Shown: piece by piece, positions 40,901-47,354 of the stretch
Layout: the number at the start of each line of letters is the position of its first letter
Numbering within the stretch: position 1 is the stretch's first letter
DNA from: Mactromeris polynyma
Lineage: Eukaryota; Mollusca; Bivalvia; Venerida; Mactridae
Direction of reading: 5' to 3'
NCBI GenBank assembly: GCA_032209605.1
Contig: JASFXZ010000039.1
Span: 868,001-932,000 of the forward strand
DNA length: 64,000 nt
Made by a program: the position numbers and the translations under genes
The notes under the pieces: model-generated
The model's input: only the letters and a program-made list of their open reading frames with translations
Database searches by the model: none
What the model was told of the DNA's origin: nothing

Positions 40901-40992
40901 AGAAACCGACCACTAGATCTCCGGACTTGTCTCGACGACTTGAAACCAATCTGGATAATGTGCCAACAAAATCTTCTTCAAGTTTCAAGTAG
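4878..40992 (+). CDS. SRGAP: SLIT-ROBO Rho GTPase-activating protein (srGAP), whole gene, 19 coding exons
   Basis: Coding exons are 4878-4938, 12440-12623, 19226-19391, 22185-22247, 24002-24160, 25124-25252, 26202-26423, 26807-26908, 27416-27583, 28165-28277, 31051-31125, 32516-32618, 33471-33609, 34051-34188, 34784-34886, 35388-35597, 36198-36268, 39166-39346 and 39993-40992. The sum is 3,387 nt, 1,128 codons plus TAG, and all phases match. Vertebrate srGAPs are about 1,070-1,100 residues. Order: F-BAR (about 20-455), Pro-rich linker with LPPKPKKRR, RhoGAP (about 510-700) with arginine finger in GVFRIPGS, acidic linker, SH3 (about 740-796, ALYDFRGRTDRELSFKKG), Ser/Thr-rich tail with PKPPIKAKPP near 1085-1100. 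By family knowledge these proteins bind and bend plasma membrane as F-BAR dimers and stimulate GTP hydrolysis by Rho-family GTPases in cell migration and neuronal wiring. Which vertebrate paralogue it corresponds to cannot be set; an invertebrate single-copy gene is likely. Confidence 0.95.
7467..7660. mobile_element. CAGGG(G/A)TTCCA MITE, copy 1
   Basis: Left end CAGGGATTCTACA; right end on the opposite strand CAGGGATTCCATTT. The interior, including GGTCAAAATGTGGCTTTTTG and a tandem series of GGTCAA blocks, is shared with 24269-24447 and 49704-49863. The CAGGG termini suggest an hAT-like origin, but no clean target duplication is visible at this copy. Confidence 0.65.
8254..8437. repeat. 46-bp tandem repeat, four perfect copies
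   Basis: The unit begins ATGTTTCGGTCAACTTACGG and ends GAATATTCTGAAGCT. Four head-to-tail copies span 184 bp without a visible mismatch. It lies in srGAP intron 1. The perfect identity points to recent expansion. Confidence 0.95.
9881..10687. repeat. 47-bp minisatellite, 17 copies
   Basis: The unit reads GTAACATTGTTATCTGTCTC, then GTCTGTCTAGACTTGG, then a short variable spacer (TGGGTTTGTAG, TGGTTTTGTAG or TGGTTTGTAG). Only the spacer varies; the 36-bp core is essentially invariant across the array. The spacer types are interspersed rather than blocked. The array is in srGAP intron 1 and has no open reading frame of note. Confidence 0.95.
12052..12274 (-). mobile_element. tRNA-derived SINE, family A, copy 1
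   Basis: It shares an ordered set of blocks with 54682-54898 and 55647-55834: a TCAGTCAAATACGG-like start, CAGTTTTCCAGGA, ACTAGTACT, GGCAAGTTCTCCACAT, GAACATAACCTG and GGGAATCTAACCCGG. The last block is the complement of a tRNA B box. The element ends about 165 bp upstream of srGAP exon 2. Confidence 0.6.
12440..12623 (+). CDS. SRGAP: srGAP exon 2: start of the F-BAR domain
   Basis: Acceptor TACTTTCAG, donor AAAG|GTAATT. It encodes IRQQLAEQLKCLESRLE and EIQEFYRRKADLEAEYS, the first F-BAR helix and a hallmark stretch of srGAP proteins. Enters in phase 1 and leaves in phase 2. Confidence 0.93.
12624..19225 (+). other. srGAP intron 2 (6.6 kb)
   Basis: It holds an inverted-repeat element at 14336-14541, a G-run near 15338-15350, and a fragment near 15883-15930 whose GGGTTCAAACCC resembles a SINE B-box end. 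I see no exon. Open frames at 14328-14762 (-), 16681-16941 (-) and 17215-17830 (+) show no recognisable domain. Confidence 0.6.
14336..14541. mobile_element. Short inverted-repeat element (MITE), 206 bp
   Basis: Left end CAGGGATTTCCCTGA; right end on the other strand CAGGGGTTTCCCTAGGA. CAGGG termini suggest an hAT-like non-autonomous element. I could not define a target duplication. The 144-codon minus-strand frame over this stretch is a by-product of the element. Confidence 0.5.
19226..19391 (+). CDS. SRGAP: srGAP exon 3: F-BAR domain
   Basis: Acceptor TATTTTCAG, donor AAAAAG|GTAACC. Encodes REHWDKFSTFNCWSQLL and a stretch ending QDNSQRLFKK, matching the family's NCWNLLL and SGRLFKK signatures. 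Enters in phase 2, leaves in phase 0. Confidence 0.93.
19392..22184 (+). other. srGAP intron 3
   Basis: It holds a diverged SINE of family A at 21707-21903 and, just after it, a second tRNA-like fragment near 21960-22035 (GGTTCAAACCTACTACC). The 20340-20700 stretch with repeated GGTCAAGG-type words may be old repeat but I cannot delimit it. No exon seen. Confidence 0.5.
21707..21903 (-). mobile_element. tRNA-derived SINE, family A, diverged copy
   Basis: Blocks in the same order as the other family A copies: AACCAGTACTAACTTGTTC, ACAACTTCCCCTCATG, ACATACCTGCCCAGCCCG and TACTCGAACCCAGACC (B-box complement), then a tRNA-like ACTGAGCTAACCAGGCTGG. More diverged than the copies near 54.7 and 55.7 kb. 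Confidence 0.5.
22185..22247 (+). CDS. SRGAP: srGAP exon 4: F-BAR domain
   Basis: Acceptor TTGTTTTCAG, donor AAAAG|GTAAAT. 21 codons, CKEIGSESHEDMLKILHEL..., equivalent to the family's KEVGxQLxxDLxKVLxEL. Phase 0 on both sides. Confidence 0.9.
22360..22605. repeat. GAT-rich imperfect tandem array
   Basis: Runs of GATGATGGT are organised partly into a larger unit of about 69 bp, repeated a little more than twice, containing GTTAGTAGTGGTGATGATG. All frames stay open, so Asp-rich (+) and Ile/Thr-rich (-) frames appear; these are by-products of the repeat. Confidence 0.85.
23855..23968. mobile_element. CAGTAAAACCTC MITE, copy 2 (3' truncated)
   Basis: Starts CAGTAAAACCTCACATAAAG after a TA and follows the 33822-33999 copy up to a GAAGACCAGTTTTCA block; the right terminal repeat is missing. 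It ends about 33 bp before the acceptor of srGAP exon 5. Confidence 0.65.
24002..24160 (+). CDS. SRGAP: srGAP exon 5: F-BAR domain
   Basis: Acceptor TTTTTCAG, donor GAGGAG|GTAAAT. Encodes AMKTYHQYQNESKQAEEVL (family: VMKTYHxYxxESxxAExKL) and a Lys-rich stretch ending KFKKIEKLGEE. Phase 0 on both sides. Confidence 0.95.
24161..25123 (+). other. srGAP intron 5
   Basis: Carries the MITE at 24269-24447; otherwise AT-rich with nothing else recognised. Confidence 0.6.
24269..24447. mobile_element. CAGGGGTTCCA MITE, copy 2, with 5-bp flanking repeat
   Basis: Left end CAGGGGTTCCACTAG; right end on the other strand CAGGGGTTCCATTTG. CTTGA flanks it directly on both sides (24264-24268 and 24448-24452). 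The body is shared with 7467-7660 and 49704-49863. The CAGGG ends look hAT-like, though hAT duplications are normally 8 bp. Confidence 0.75.
25124..25252 (+). CDS. SRGAP: srGAP exon 6: F-BAR domain
   Basis: Acceptor TCATTTCAG, donor ATGGAT|GTAAGT. Encodes KLKALHARNEYLLN (family: KLKCTKARNDYLLN) and KYFSDDVSDLMD (family: KYYIHDVSDLID). Phase 0 on both sides. No exon is missing between exons 5 and 6, because the homology runs on directly. Confidence 0.95.
25253..26201 (+). other. srGAP intron 6
   Basis: AT-rich. I see no repeat family and no exon here; the open frame 25351-25632 looks like chance. Confidence 0.5.
26202..26423 (+). CDS. SRGAP: srGAP exon 7: F-BAR domain, distal part
   Basis: Acceptor ATTCTTACAG, donor GATGAG|GTAAGA. 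74 codons, starting CMDFGYHNSIRGTVM and ending LPKKFEFQSYRGDE (family: PPLKFEFQPHMGDE). Phase 0 on both sides. Confidence 0.95.
26807..26908 (+). CDS. SRGAP: srGAP exon 8: F-BAR extension
   Basis: Acceptor CTATTTCAG, donor GATGAG|GTATGA. 34 codons beginning VRQISAQKPVQDQLL (family: VCQVSAQQPVQTELL) and ending LEQLKLDNDE. Phase 0 on both sides. Confidence 0.93.
27266..27325 (+). CDS. Candidate optional 60-nt srGAP exon
   Basis: A TTTTTCCAG acceptor is followed by 20 open codons in the required phase 0 and an AAAG|GTTATG donor. It would insert 20 residues between exon 8 (...DNDE) and exon 9 (TWKSLEATEKSL), where vertebrate srGAPs run on without a gap. So it is not needed for a normal protein. 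Chance is a real alternative: 20 random AT-rich codons stay open fairly often. Confidence 0.2.
27416..27583 (+). CDS. SRGAP: srGAP exon 9: F-BAR extension, coiled coil
   Basis: Acceptor TTCTTTCAG; the donor AAGT|GTTAGT is weaker than the others. Encodes TWKSLEATEKSLTELIN (family: TLDATMQTLQDML) and ends RLETEGYYLS, which joins KFRSY of exon 10 as in the family's FYxTKFKEY. Phase 0 on both sides. Confidence 0.9.
28165..28277 (+). CDS. SRGAP: srGAP exon 10: end of the F-BAR extension
   Basis: Acceptor TGTCTACAG, donor GTCAG|GTAAAT. Encodes NNRIARLQAKFSSVQKALGE (family: ITKLQAKHDLLKQTLGE). Leaves in phase 2. Confidence 0.93.
28278..31050 (+). other. srGAP intron 10
   Basis: I see no repeat that I can delimit. 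Several hydrophobic open frames (28544-28762, 29248-29451, 30095-30277) have no recognisable family and look like AT-rich chance frames. One possible optional exon is at 29752-29808. Confidence 0.5.
29752..29808 (+). CDS. Candidate optional 57-nt srGAP exon
   Basis: A CATGTTTCAG acceptor, 57 nt open in the phase demanded by exon 10 (phase 2 in and out), and a weak GTAGAT donor. It would add 19 residues to the linker between F-BAR and RhoGAP. Nothing in known srGAPs requires it, so it may be chance. Confidence 0.15.
31051..31125 (+). CDS. SRGAP: srGAP exon 11: linker, possibly a cassette exon
   Basis: Acceptor CCTACCTAG, donor CTTGG|GTAATT. 75 nt, phase 2 on both sides, adding 25 residues including GYSYSDEWDPEMCLG. 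Exon 10 can also join exon 12 directly in frame, so this exon could be skipped. Low similarity to the vertebrate linker is expected. Confidence 0.75.
31126..32515 (+). other. srGAP intron 11
   Basis: It has a short tandem repeat at 31731-31786 (three copies of ACATGAACTGATATTT with variants). Otherwise nothing seen. Confidence 0.5.
32516..32618 (+). CDS. SRGAP: srGAP exon 12: proline-rich linker and RhoGAP lead-in
   Basis: Acceptor GATTTCAG, donor GTTGAG|GTATGT. Encodes PPSLPPKPKKRRIGRN (family: PPCLPPKPQKMRR) and KLFGGNLEEYVE (family: KLFNGSMEAFIK). Phase 2 to phase 0. Confidence 0.95.
33471..33609 (+). CDS. SRGAP: srGAP exon 13: RhoGAP domain with arginine finger
   Basis: Acceptor ATGATTTCAG, donor AAAAG|GTAATA. 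Encodes IPTVIKSCIRVLNLYG and GVFRIPGSQVEINDLKNAFE. The Arg in GVFRIPGS sits where RhoGAP domains carry the catalytic arginine finger. Leaves in phase 1. Confidence 0.97.
33822..33999. mobile_element. CAGTAAAACCTC MITE, copy 3, intact ends and TA duplication
   Basis: Left end CAGTAAAACCTCACTTTAAG; right end on the other strand CAGTAAAACCTTAATAATAA. TA flanks both ends (33820-33821 and 34000-34001). It is 178 bp and contains several internal AATATTAAGACC repeats derived from its own termini. This is a pogo/Tigger-type non-autonomous element by its ends. It stops 51 bp upstream of srGAP exon 14. Confidence 0.85.
34051..34188 (+). CDS. SRGAP: srGAP exon 14: RhoGAP domain
   Basis: Acceptor TACTGTACAG, donor AGTA|GTAAGT. 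Encodes INSAAGVLKMFFRELKPPLF, which contains the conserved Lys and Arg of the RhoGAP LKxYxRELxxPL motif. Phase 1 on both sides. Confidence 0.97.
34784..34886 (+). CDS. SRGAP: srGAP exon 15: RhoGAP domain
   Basis: Acceptor TATTTTTCAG, donor AATCA|GTAAGT. Encodes LLLTLPRHIIVVKRYLFAFL, family LVTLPRVVIVVMRYLFAFL. Phase 1 to phase 2. Confidence 0.97.
35388..35597 (+). CDS. SRGAP: srGAP exon 16: end of the RhoGAP domain
   Basis: Acceptor CTCTTTCAG, donor ATGGG|GTAGGT. Encodes SEYSDENMMDPYNLAICFGP, then NEVIKTIIRNQDEIFP and VYEKC. The MDPYNLAICFGPTL stretch is identical to vertebrate srGAPs as I know them. Phase 2 on both sides. Confidence 0.98.
35628..35880 (-). mobile_element. tRNA-derived SINE, family B, copy 2
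   Basis: Matches 1581-1836 from TAAAGTGTTTATTTATTATA to the tRNA-like end. B-box complement GGGATTTGAACC; A-box-like complement AGATGCCTTAA. It begins about 30 bp downstream of the exon 16 donor. Confidence 0.65.
36198..36268 (+). CDS. SRGAP: srGAP exon 17: acidic linker before SH3
   Basis: Acceptor TGATTTCAG, donor GATGAAG|GTAGGT. Encodes GLEEEEGESSIQSDDDDE. Acidic linkers occupy the same place in vertebrate srGAPs. Phase 2 to phase 1. Confidence 0.88.
36269..39165 (+). other. srGAP intron 17 (2.9 kb)
   Basis: AT-rich, no recognised mobile element. It contains the candidate microexon at 37544-37555. The 123-codon open frame at 37181-37552 has no domain and no fitting splice sites. Confidence 0.5.
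37544..37555 (+). CDS. Candidate 12-nt microexon of srGAP, just before the SH3 exon
   Basis: TTATGTCAG is followed by ATTCAATGATGG and then a strong GTAAGC donor. Twelve nucleotides keep the frame. Exon 17 ends in phase 1, so inclusion gives ...DDDDE-DSMM-DTEVYEATALYDF, a four-residue insertion at the edge of the SH3 domain. The upstream tract TATATTTTGTTGTTCATA is T-rich. Neural microexons next to SH3 and other interaction domains are a known pattern. That this one is used is an inference. Confidence 0.35.
39166..39346 (+). CDS. SRGAP: srGAP exon 18: SH3 domain
   Basis: Acceptor TTCTTGTAG, donor CACCT|GTAAGT. Encodes EATALYDFRGRTDRELSFKK, then WWEG and GLIPSNYVAIKHL: the ALYDF, WW and PSNY hallmarks of an SH3 fold. 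Phase 1 to phase 2. Confidence 0.98.
39347..39992 (+). other. srGAP intron 18
   Basis: No exon or clear repeat seen. A short GTTGGTTCAAGCC at about 39410 faintly resembles a tRNA B box. Confidence 0.45.
39993..40992 (+). CDS. SRGAP: srGAP exon 19: Ser/Thr-rich C-terminal tail and stop
   Basis: Acceptor TTTGTTTCAG; open for 333 codons to TAG at 40990. The tail is rich in Ser, Thr and Lys and is probably disordered and phosphorylated. Near its end IAEKPKPPIKAKPPVMKKP offers SH3-binding PxxP motifs. It keeps the frame set by all upstream exons, which independently supports the whole model. Confidence 0.95.
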
Positions 40993-43900
40993 ACTGTTAA
41001 GTTTTCTTCAACTATATACTGCAGTGCCATTGTGTTCTGATATTTATATGTATCTATAGTTAAGATACAACATATATAAACTTTCAACCTAATGTTCAAT
41101 ATTGCATTTATTTTCAAGTTCAAAGATTGTATTTATCTTTGCATAATACATGTTATCTGTTGCTATGTTCTGCTCATGCTCTTCTCCAATGTGGAATACA
41201 TGTATATATGTAAATGTTCTTATCTAAAATCACTGATTTTATACAAACATATGATAGTTTCATCTTAAGTTAGAATCAGTTTACTGTTGAGAAAAATGTG
41301 TTTACCTGTAGTCGATAAAATCATGGATTCATATATTTCATAATGGTTTTCCAAATTACTGAATGTAATAGCAATCATATGTTTCCTTTTCAAATGCAAA
41401 CACATCAGAGAATTGTCAAGTTGGTTTTATTTATAGGCAGGGACCAGTTGACTACTAGGGACCTGTGCTCTTTATTTGCACACTTTATATATTCTCTCAG
41501 TGGATGATATATAAATCTAGTCATACGTCATCAGCTCCGTTCTCATTAGTTTTTGTTTTTATACTATTATGTACGATTGTTTTGTTTGTTACTCAATAGT
41601 AAATCAAAAGAAAAACGTAGGTCTCTTTGGACTCTTTTTGTTGAAATATTCATAATTTCCAACAATTTTTGGTTTCAAGATGGATAAAACTCAGAATCTA
41701 AATTTCTTTGCTCTTTTTTTAATTATAATAAATTGAGATAGGCTTATAGATGCATTTCTGGTATATAATTGTTGCGTGCAATATATAAAACACTTTTATT
41801 TTGTTTTATGATTGACTGTATATTCTTAATACTCAGAGATTCACTTCATTTGTCGTTTTATAGTTTTTACTTTCATTTTCCATATAGTCTTATGATAGAT
41901 ACTAGATAGACTACACATTATTTAATAATTAAGTTGTGTATATTATGCAGATTATTGCTCATGCACAGATATCATGTTGTAGGTTTTACTTGAGATAAAG
42001 CAATCCGCTACTATGATATATTGATTGTGTTTGAACTCTCGAATGTAACTATCACTAATATTGTATTGCTGTTCTTTCCATCAAGGGTGCTGTTAGTTGT
42101 ACATGTATATCTTTGAGCAACATTAAGCAGTGAGACCGATCTCAAATCCTGGAACTTCGTCTGTACTGAAACACACTTGCTACGAGCACAAAACTCTCAA
42201 GAAATGTTTCTATAATCGTCTTAGGTATACATTAATTTTGTACATGGATTGTCCATTTATTAAATCACGCATATTTTAGACTCCATGTGGTTTTAATTTT
42301 GCTATGCATAATATTAGCATAATTAATTTGATACCAGTATGATAATACCACGGCCATTGCATGAAGTGTCAACAAAATCAATCAATATTGTGTATAAATG
42401 TAGATACATTTATATTGTATAATTATCTTGTATGTTTACTGTCGTTTATCAGGTAAATATTCATGGAAAGCCATACAGCATTTGAATTTGTTCTGATATA
42501 CAAAAAGTCAGTGCTTAAATGATTAAATGATTCATTGACATCTGCATGACTTCATGCTGAAATTTAAATGGTAAAATAATTGCCTGATTGTTTTCATGAG
42601 ATGCAGACAAAGTGATGGAGCAGTTAACAATTGAGCAGGGGTCTAAATTTTGCGTTTGGATGAAACCATTTTGTTTATTTTGAATCTGAGGTATTTGTAG
42701 GTTTTCCTGATTGAATGTATTCAACAGAGTATAACCATATTGTAGATCTGTAGGAAAAAAGCCATGATATACTGTACTAATTACGTCTTCCATAAATATC
42801 CACTGAGATATAAACCATACAGAATTATCTCCCCTTGTTATGTGTTTCATTTCTAATAATACAATGTACATTGTATTGAGATAACTTCAGATTTTTGTTG
42901 TTAGAAAATGTGTCCTAGCCAGGGTCAAGTACTGAAATCATTCATTGATATATAAATGATGTGTTATGACTATGCCTATCAAACTAGATTAAAAAATGAT
43001 ACAATGATCTGTAATAGTCTTGGTATTTATATTTCTGTTCACATTACTTTGTGGGTTATTTCTACCCTGTTAGCATATGTCTTGTTAATAACCATTGTGT
43101 AGATAGAACTGCTTTGTTTTAATGTATTTGTGAATGTGTAGATATGTGTATATATTATATGAAGACAAAGTGCAATCTTGTATATGTTAATGTTTTGTTA
43201 TAATGTGTTCTGTACATAGACTGTATATTACAAGTGAATTATTGAATATTTGACTCACTTATTTTGATAAGTTGCTAACATGAAAACTCATTTTGTATCT
43301 TTTAGATTATTTAATAGCACATTTATATCTTTGTGAAATTTTGTTATAAGTTCAGAGCATTGATTGTGTACTATTGTCTCATATTTTGTCATTTTAGTAT
43401 TTACAAGTTGCAGGGTAATACTATAAATGGTTTCTTTATATATAAAATCTGACTTGTGTGAGATTCTGCAGAATGTGAAAGTATCAAAACTGAATGCTGA
43501 ACACCGATCTTCAACAAACTTGTTAATGGTGTAACAATTGATTGTCTGAATTCTTTTATTAATAATAATATTAGCTTACTATTATGTACTTGTTTTAAAA
43601 TTGCTATTGCTGATTTATGCACTTTTATACTGATATAACAATTCCTGTCTCAGTACATATTAATAGTTTTCATACTTGATGTGTTCGACTATATTTCTCC
43701 ATTGTTGCTTGTTACTCTGTAAGATTTCTCTAAATTTCACTGATATTTTATTGTAATGTTTTGATGCTTGACCTTGTTAAGTCAGATTGAAAAATGCTTA
43801 CCTTTGCTTACCGGTATGTTGGAAAATAAGTGATAAAAATGCTAAAAATACATATTTAACCATTAATTTATGTATATTATATCTCATTATTACATGTATG

Positions 43901-44550
43901 TGCATTGTTCACCTGTATTGTTCTAGATATTGATGTCATCTTTCATTTTTATACTGATTGGCAGTTTGCCAAGTAAATCTCATTTTAACTTCTGATTTTA
44001 AAGCTCATTGTGGGTCTGCAATTATTATCAGCCAATGTGTTACCATGTTAAAACATGTAGTCATAAAAAAATCATTTTGTAGTATCGGATTTGACTTTCT
44101 TCTGTGGGGACATTTCCAGTTTTGTATGTCAACTATAAGATTATTTTCTGTGGCAATATTTTTGCTAGGCTTTTTTTTTCTTCGCTCAAAAAATGAATTT
44201 CCATGTTTCATTATTGTCAAACATGGTTTAAAGAATGCTAAGCAAGGTTTACATTTATAATGTTGTTTGGTTCTGTATACTAAGTTGGTAGTGTCCCTTT
44301 AGAACCACTGTTCGTACTTACTACATGTAGTACAGTTTCATGTTATATTCAGATGAACCCAGGATATATCTTTTTACAGATTATGTACAGTTTTATGGTA
44401 TATATAATTTACACTATGTGTATATATGATTGTTCTAGCTGCACAAAGATTGTAGATAATTACTCTAGATAACATTACTCTTGAATGTACATTTTGTGCT
44501 TAAATCTCATCCATATATATGGAGAATAAAACAAGAGATCATCAAACTAA
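40993..44550 (+). other. SRGAP: Probable srGAP 3' UTR (about 3.6 kb)
   Basis: The stretch after the stop is AT-rich and free of recognisable repeats, unlike the introns. It contains eight UGUANAUA (Pumilio-type) motifs: 41201, 42399, 43098, 43137, 43147, 43211, 44419 and 44451. The last AATAAA at 44525 gives a plausible 3' end near 44,545. An earlier AATAAA at 41727 could give a shorter form. Confidence 0.6.
44525..44530 (+). terminator. Likely srGAP poly(A) signal
   Basis: AATAAA in a TATGGAGAATAAAACAAGAG context. Beyond it the sequence changes to repeats and then to the opposite-strand gene. An alternative signal is at 41727-41732. No transcript evidence is available to choose between them. 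Confidence 0.5.
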
Positions 44551-45320
44551 CATAGTCTTGTCTTATGTTCACAAAACTGTTCTCAGTCGGAGCGAAGAGT
44601 TGTAACATGTATCAAAACTATCTGGTACAGAACTTTGAAACTTGGAGTAGAGATGAGTTTATGTATCACCATGGAAACCCAAGCTCAAAGAGAATATTTA
44701 ATCAATCAAATCTGATCAAACCAGAGCATGCAGTTGCATACACCTATGTCTTCCCCCAATGCCCCAAAGGGGCCATAATTCTTCAAAAAATAATGCTGAC
44801 AATATGCACAACTAGGCTTGGTACCAATATGCACAACTAGGCTTGGTACCAATATGCACAACTAGGCTTGGTACCAATATGCACAACTAGGCTTGGTACC
44901 AATATGCACAACTAGGCTTGGTACCAATATGCACAACTAGGCTTGGTACCGATAATTTGTGTGAGTTTCATTGAAATCCAACCACAGACAGCACAGCATT
45001 AATATTTCTCTCCATCCTAGTATGTGGGGCGAGACATAATGATATTGACAACATTATGAACAAAATGCACATCTATAGCAACAATTCAACCTCATATGCT
45101 TGCCCAGTCCTTGAACAGGTTAACCGCAAAATTCTCGGCTACAAAAAGGGCAGACGACTACAGCCATAACTGCACCACTCTGGGTAACCTGCCACATAAT
45201 GCGGCATTCTGGGTAACCTGCCACATACTGCGGCATATCAGCATGGTTCACTACTTTCTCTCATTCACTATGTTTCTTTCATTTCTGGCAAAGTGGTTCA
45301 AATAACAGAAATTTTTTAAA
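44551..45320. other. Intergenic stretch between converging genes
   Basis: It holds a 25-bp tandem repeat (44801-44950) and a 29-bp direct duplication (45179-45236, unit starting TCTGGGTAACCTGCCACATA). No gene recognised; open frames at 44565-44840 and 45096-45305 overlap the repeats. Confidence 0.55.
44801..44950. repeat. 25-bp tandem repeat, six copies
   Basis: Unit AATATGCACAACTAGGCTTG plus GTACC, six perfect copies in tandem. It lies between the 3' ends of srGAP and TMEM243. Confidence 0.95.
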
Positions 45321-45330
45321 TAAAAATATT

Positions 45331-45336
45331 TTTATT
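45331..45336 (-). terminator. Possible TMEM243 poly(A) signal
   Basis: TTTATT on the plus strand is AATAAA on the minus strand. It would give a 3' UTR of about 3.6 kb, mirroring the long srGAP UTR. Another candidate is at 45773-45778. The choice is inference. Confidence 0.35.
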
Positions 45337-45791
45337 AATAGTAAAACAACCTTAAGCATTGTCAACATAGAAAAGCATTATGTTGTGCACAGTTTAGATC
45401 TACAAGATAAACATATACAGGTCCATGTGTCATAAACATGAGAACATTATATATATAAACATTTTATCATATAAAATATGGCAATAATATCACTGAATAC
45501 CACACAAAAGCCATTCTCATCACACAAAAACAATGTATTAAGACTATTCCAGCATTTACTCAGAAAAATCACCTATAAATAACACATAATGGTTGAACAA
45601 GATATATCTTGAAAAAAGATTGTTGTCGTAATTTGAAGATTAAGATTTGTTGTACAACATAAAAAAATGCTGAGATGTTACGATTGGTGGTCACTCCAGA
45701 TCCAAAATGGATTTCTGTAAATTCACCGAAATTTAGTGGATTTCGGTAAGGTAAGGTACCCTTCATCGAAATGTTTATTAATCCGTGTTCA

Positions 45792-45880
45792 GGTTACAAA
45801 CCCTGCTCGGTTAAAGAGAAATTGCCTTGGTGGATAATGCAAATAGCAAAACCATGTTAGTACGGCTGCGCCAAAAAATG
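45792..45880. repeat. Dispersed repeat, short copy (partner at 56131-56273)
   Basis: AGGTTACAAA, AGAGAAATTGCCTTGGTGG, AGCAAAACCATGT and AGTACG occur here in the same order as at 56131-56273. The other copy is longer by an internal insertion of about 34 bp and a 10-bp duplication. Confidence 0.6.
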
Positions 45881-47002
45881 TGTAACATTGTTTGTTTTGG
45901 AAGACATAAACTTTGCAACCAAGTTATATATTGAAAAAAGAATATGAAAGCTATGAGTAGGATACAGTGATGCATGTAAATACAGAGAGACAGTCAGTAA
46001 AGCAAACTATTTGATTAAGCCTTAAGTCATGTACTTATTCATGCGATTTCCTCTATCACAAGCCTTGTATTTACTATACAATATGCAATCATTAAGAGTT
46101 GAAGAGAGCCTTGACAAATGAATGAGCGTAGAAATTTTAATACCAACTGATTCAGTTAACCAAACAAATGTTACACAAGGTAAAAAGACGAGAAAAGGCT
46201 TTTTGTGTCTATTTTCTACTGAAAAAACATAACTAAGCAGATTAAGATAATGCAACACATGCATATTGGTAAATAAAACATGTGATATTTACATTTACAA
46301 AGAAGTTGTCATGCACGACATAATCATTAACGAGAGAAGGAAAATAGCACTTCAGATACAAGTAACAAATAGTGTGTTCAGTACAATGTACAAGTGTGCG
46401 TGTAGAAATACACACTGCACTAACTGTTTGCCATACATGCGTACATAAACACATCAGACGTAAAATTTGATCAACAAGTGGTATAAGAGTCCAACTACGA
46501 TTTTATACCAAATATTTCAGAGTTACAATGGCAGACAAAATATTGCACAAATTAATCATATCGTCATTTTTTGTTCATACCAAGCTTCTTAGGGAATCAA
46601 TATAAATAATTATAACAATACTTTGCCAAAATTTAATTGACAAACTTCAGGCGACTACTTAAATGAAATCAATAATAATGCAATCAGTATGAGAGTTGAA
46701 CATGTAGTCTGAGTTGAACTTTTACACCACCGGGAACAAAATGCATGAAAGCTTATTGAATAATTGCGCTATATGGGTATGGTCCATATAACGGCGCCAT
46801 TTCTCAAAGTCATGGTAATATAAATCATTGGTATTAAGTAATATTCGTGATGCAGTCATTCTTCTGATTTTATACCTACAATATTACTATTTCCTGTATT
46901 CAAAATCCTAACAAATGTCCAAAAATATTAATTTGATATTAACCATTCTTGTCTTTACCCGAAGCCCGGGGTAACTTTGATTTCTTGCTAGCAGAAATTA
47001 CT

Positions 47003-47354
47003 GAGTGCTGGTCCAAATAGGCATATGCTTAATTGAGTGCTGGTCCAAATAGGCATATGCTTAATTGAGTGCTGGTCCAAATAGGCATATGCTTAATTGA
47101 GTGCTGGTCCAAATAGGCATATGCTTAATTGAGTGCTGGTCCAAATAGGCATATGCTTAATTGAGTGCTGGTCCAAATAGGCATATGCTTAATTGAGTGC
47201 TGGTCCAAATAGGCATATGCTTAATTGAGTGCTGGTCCAAATAGGCATATGCTTAATTGAGTGCTGGTCCAAATAGGCATATGCTTAATTGAGTGCTAGT
47301 CCAAATAGGCATATGCTTAATTGAGTGCTGGTCCAAATAGGCATATGGTTAATT
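47003..47354. repeat. 32-bp minisatellite, 11 copies
   Basis: Unit GAGTGCTGGTCCAAATAGGC then ATATGCTTAATT, almost identical in all copies (one CTAGTCC variant in copy 10, and the last copy ends CATATGG). Each unit has the palindrome GCATATGC. There are no unique spacers, so it is not a CRISPR array. Confidence 0.95.
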
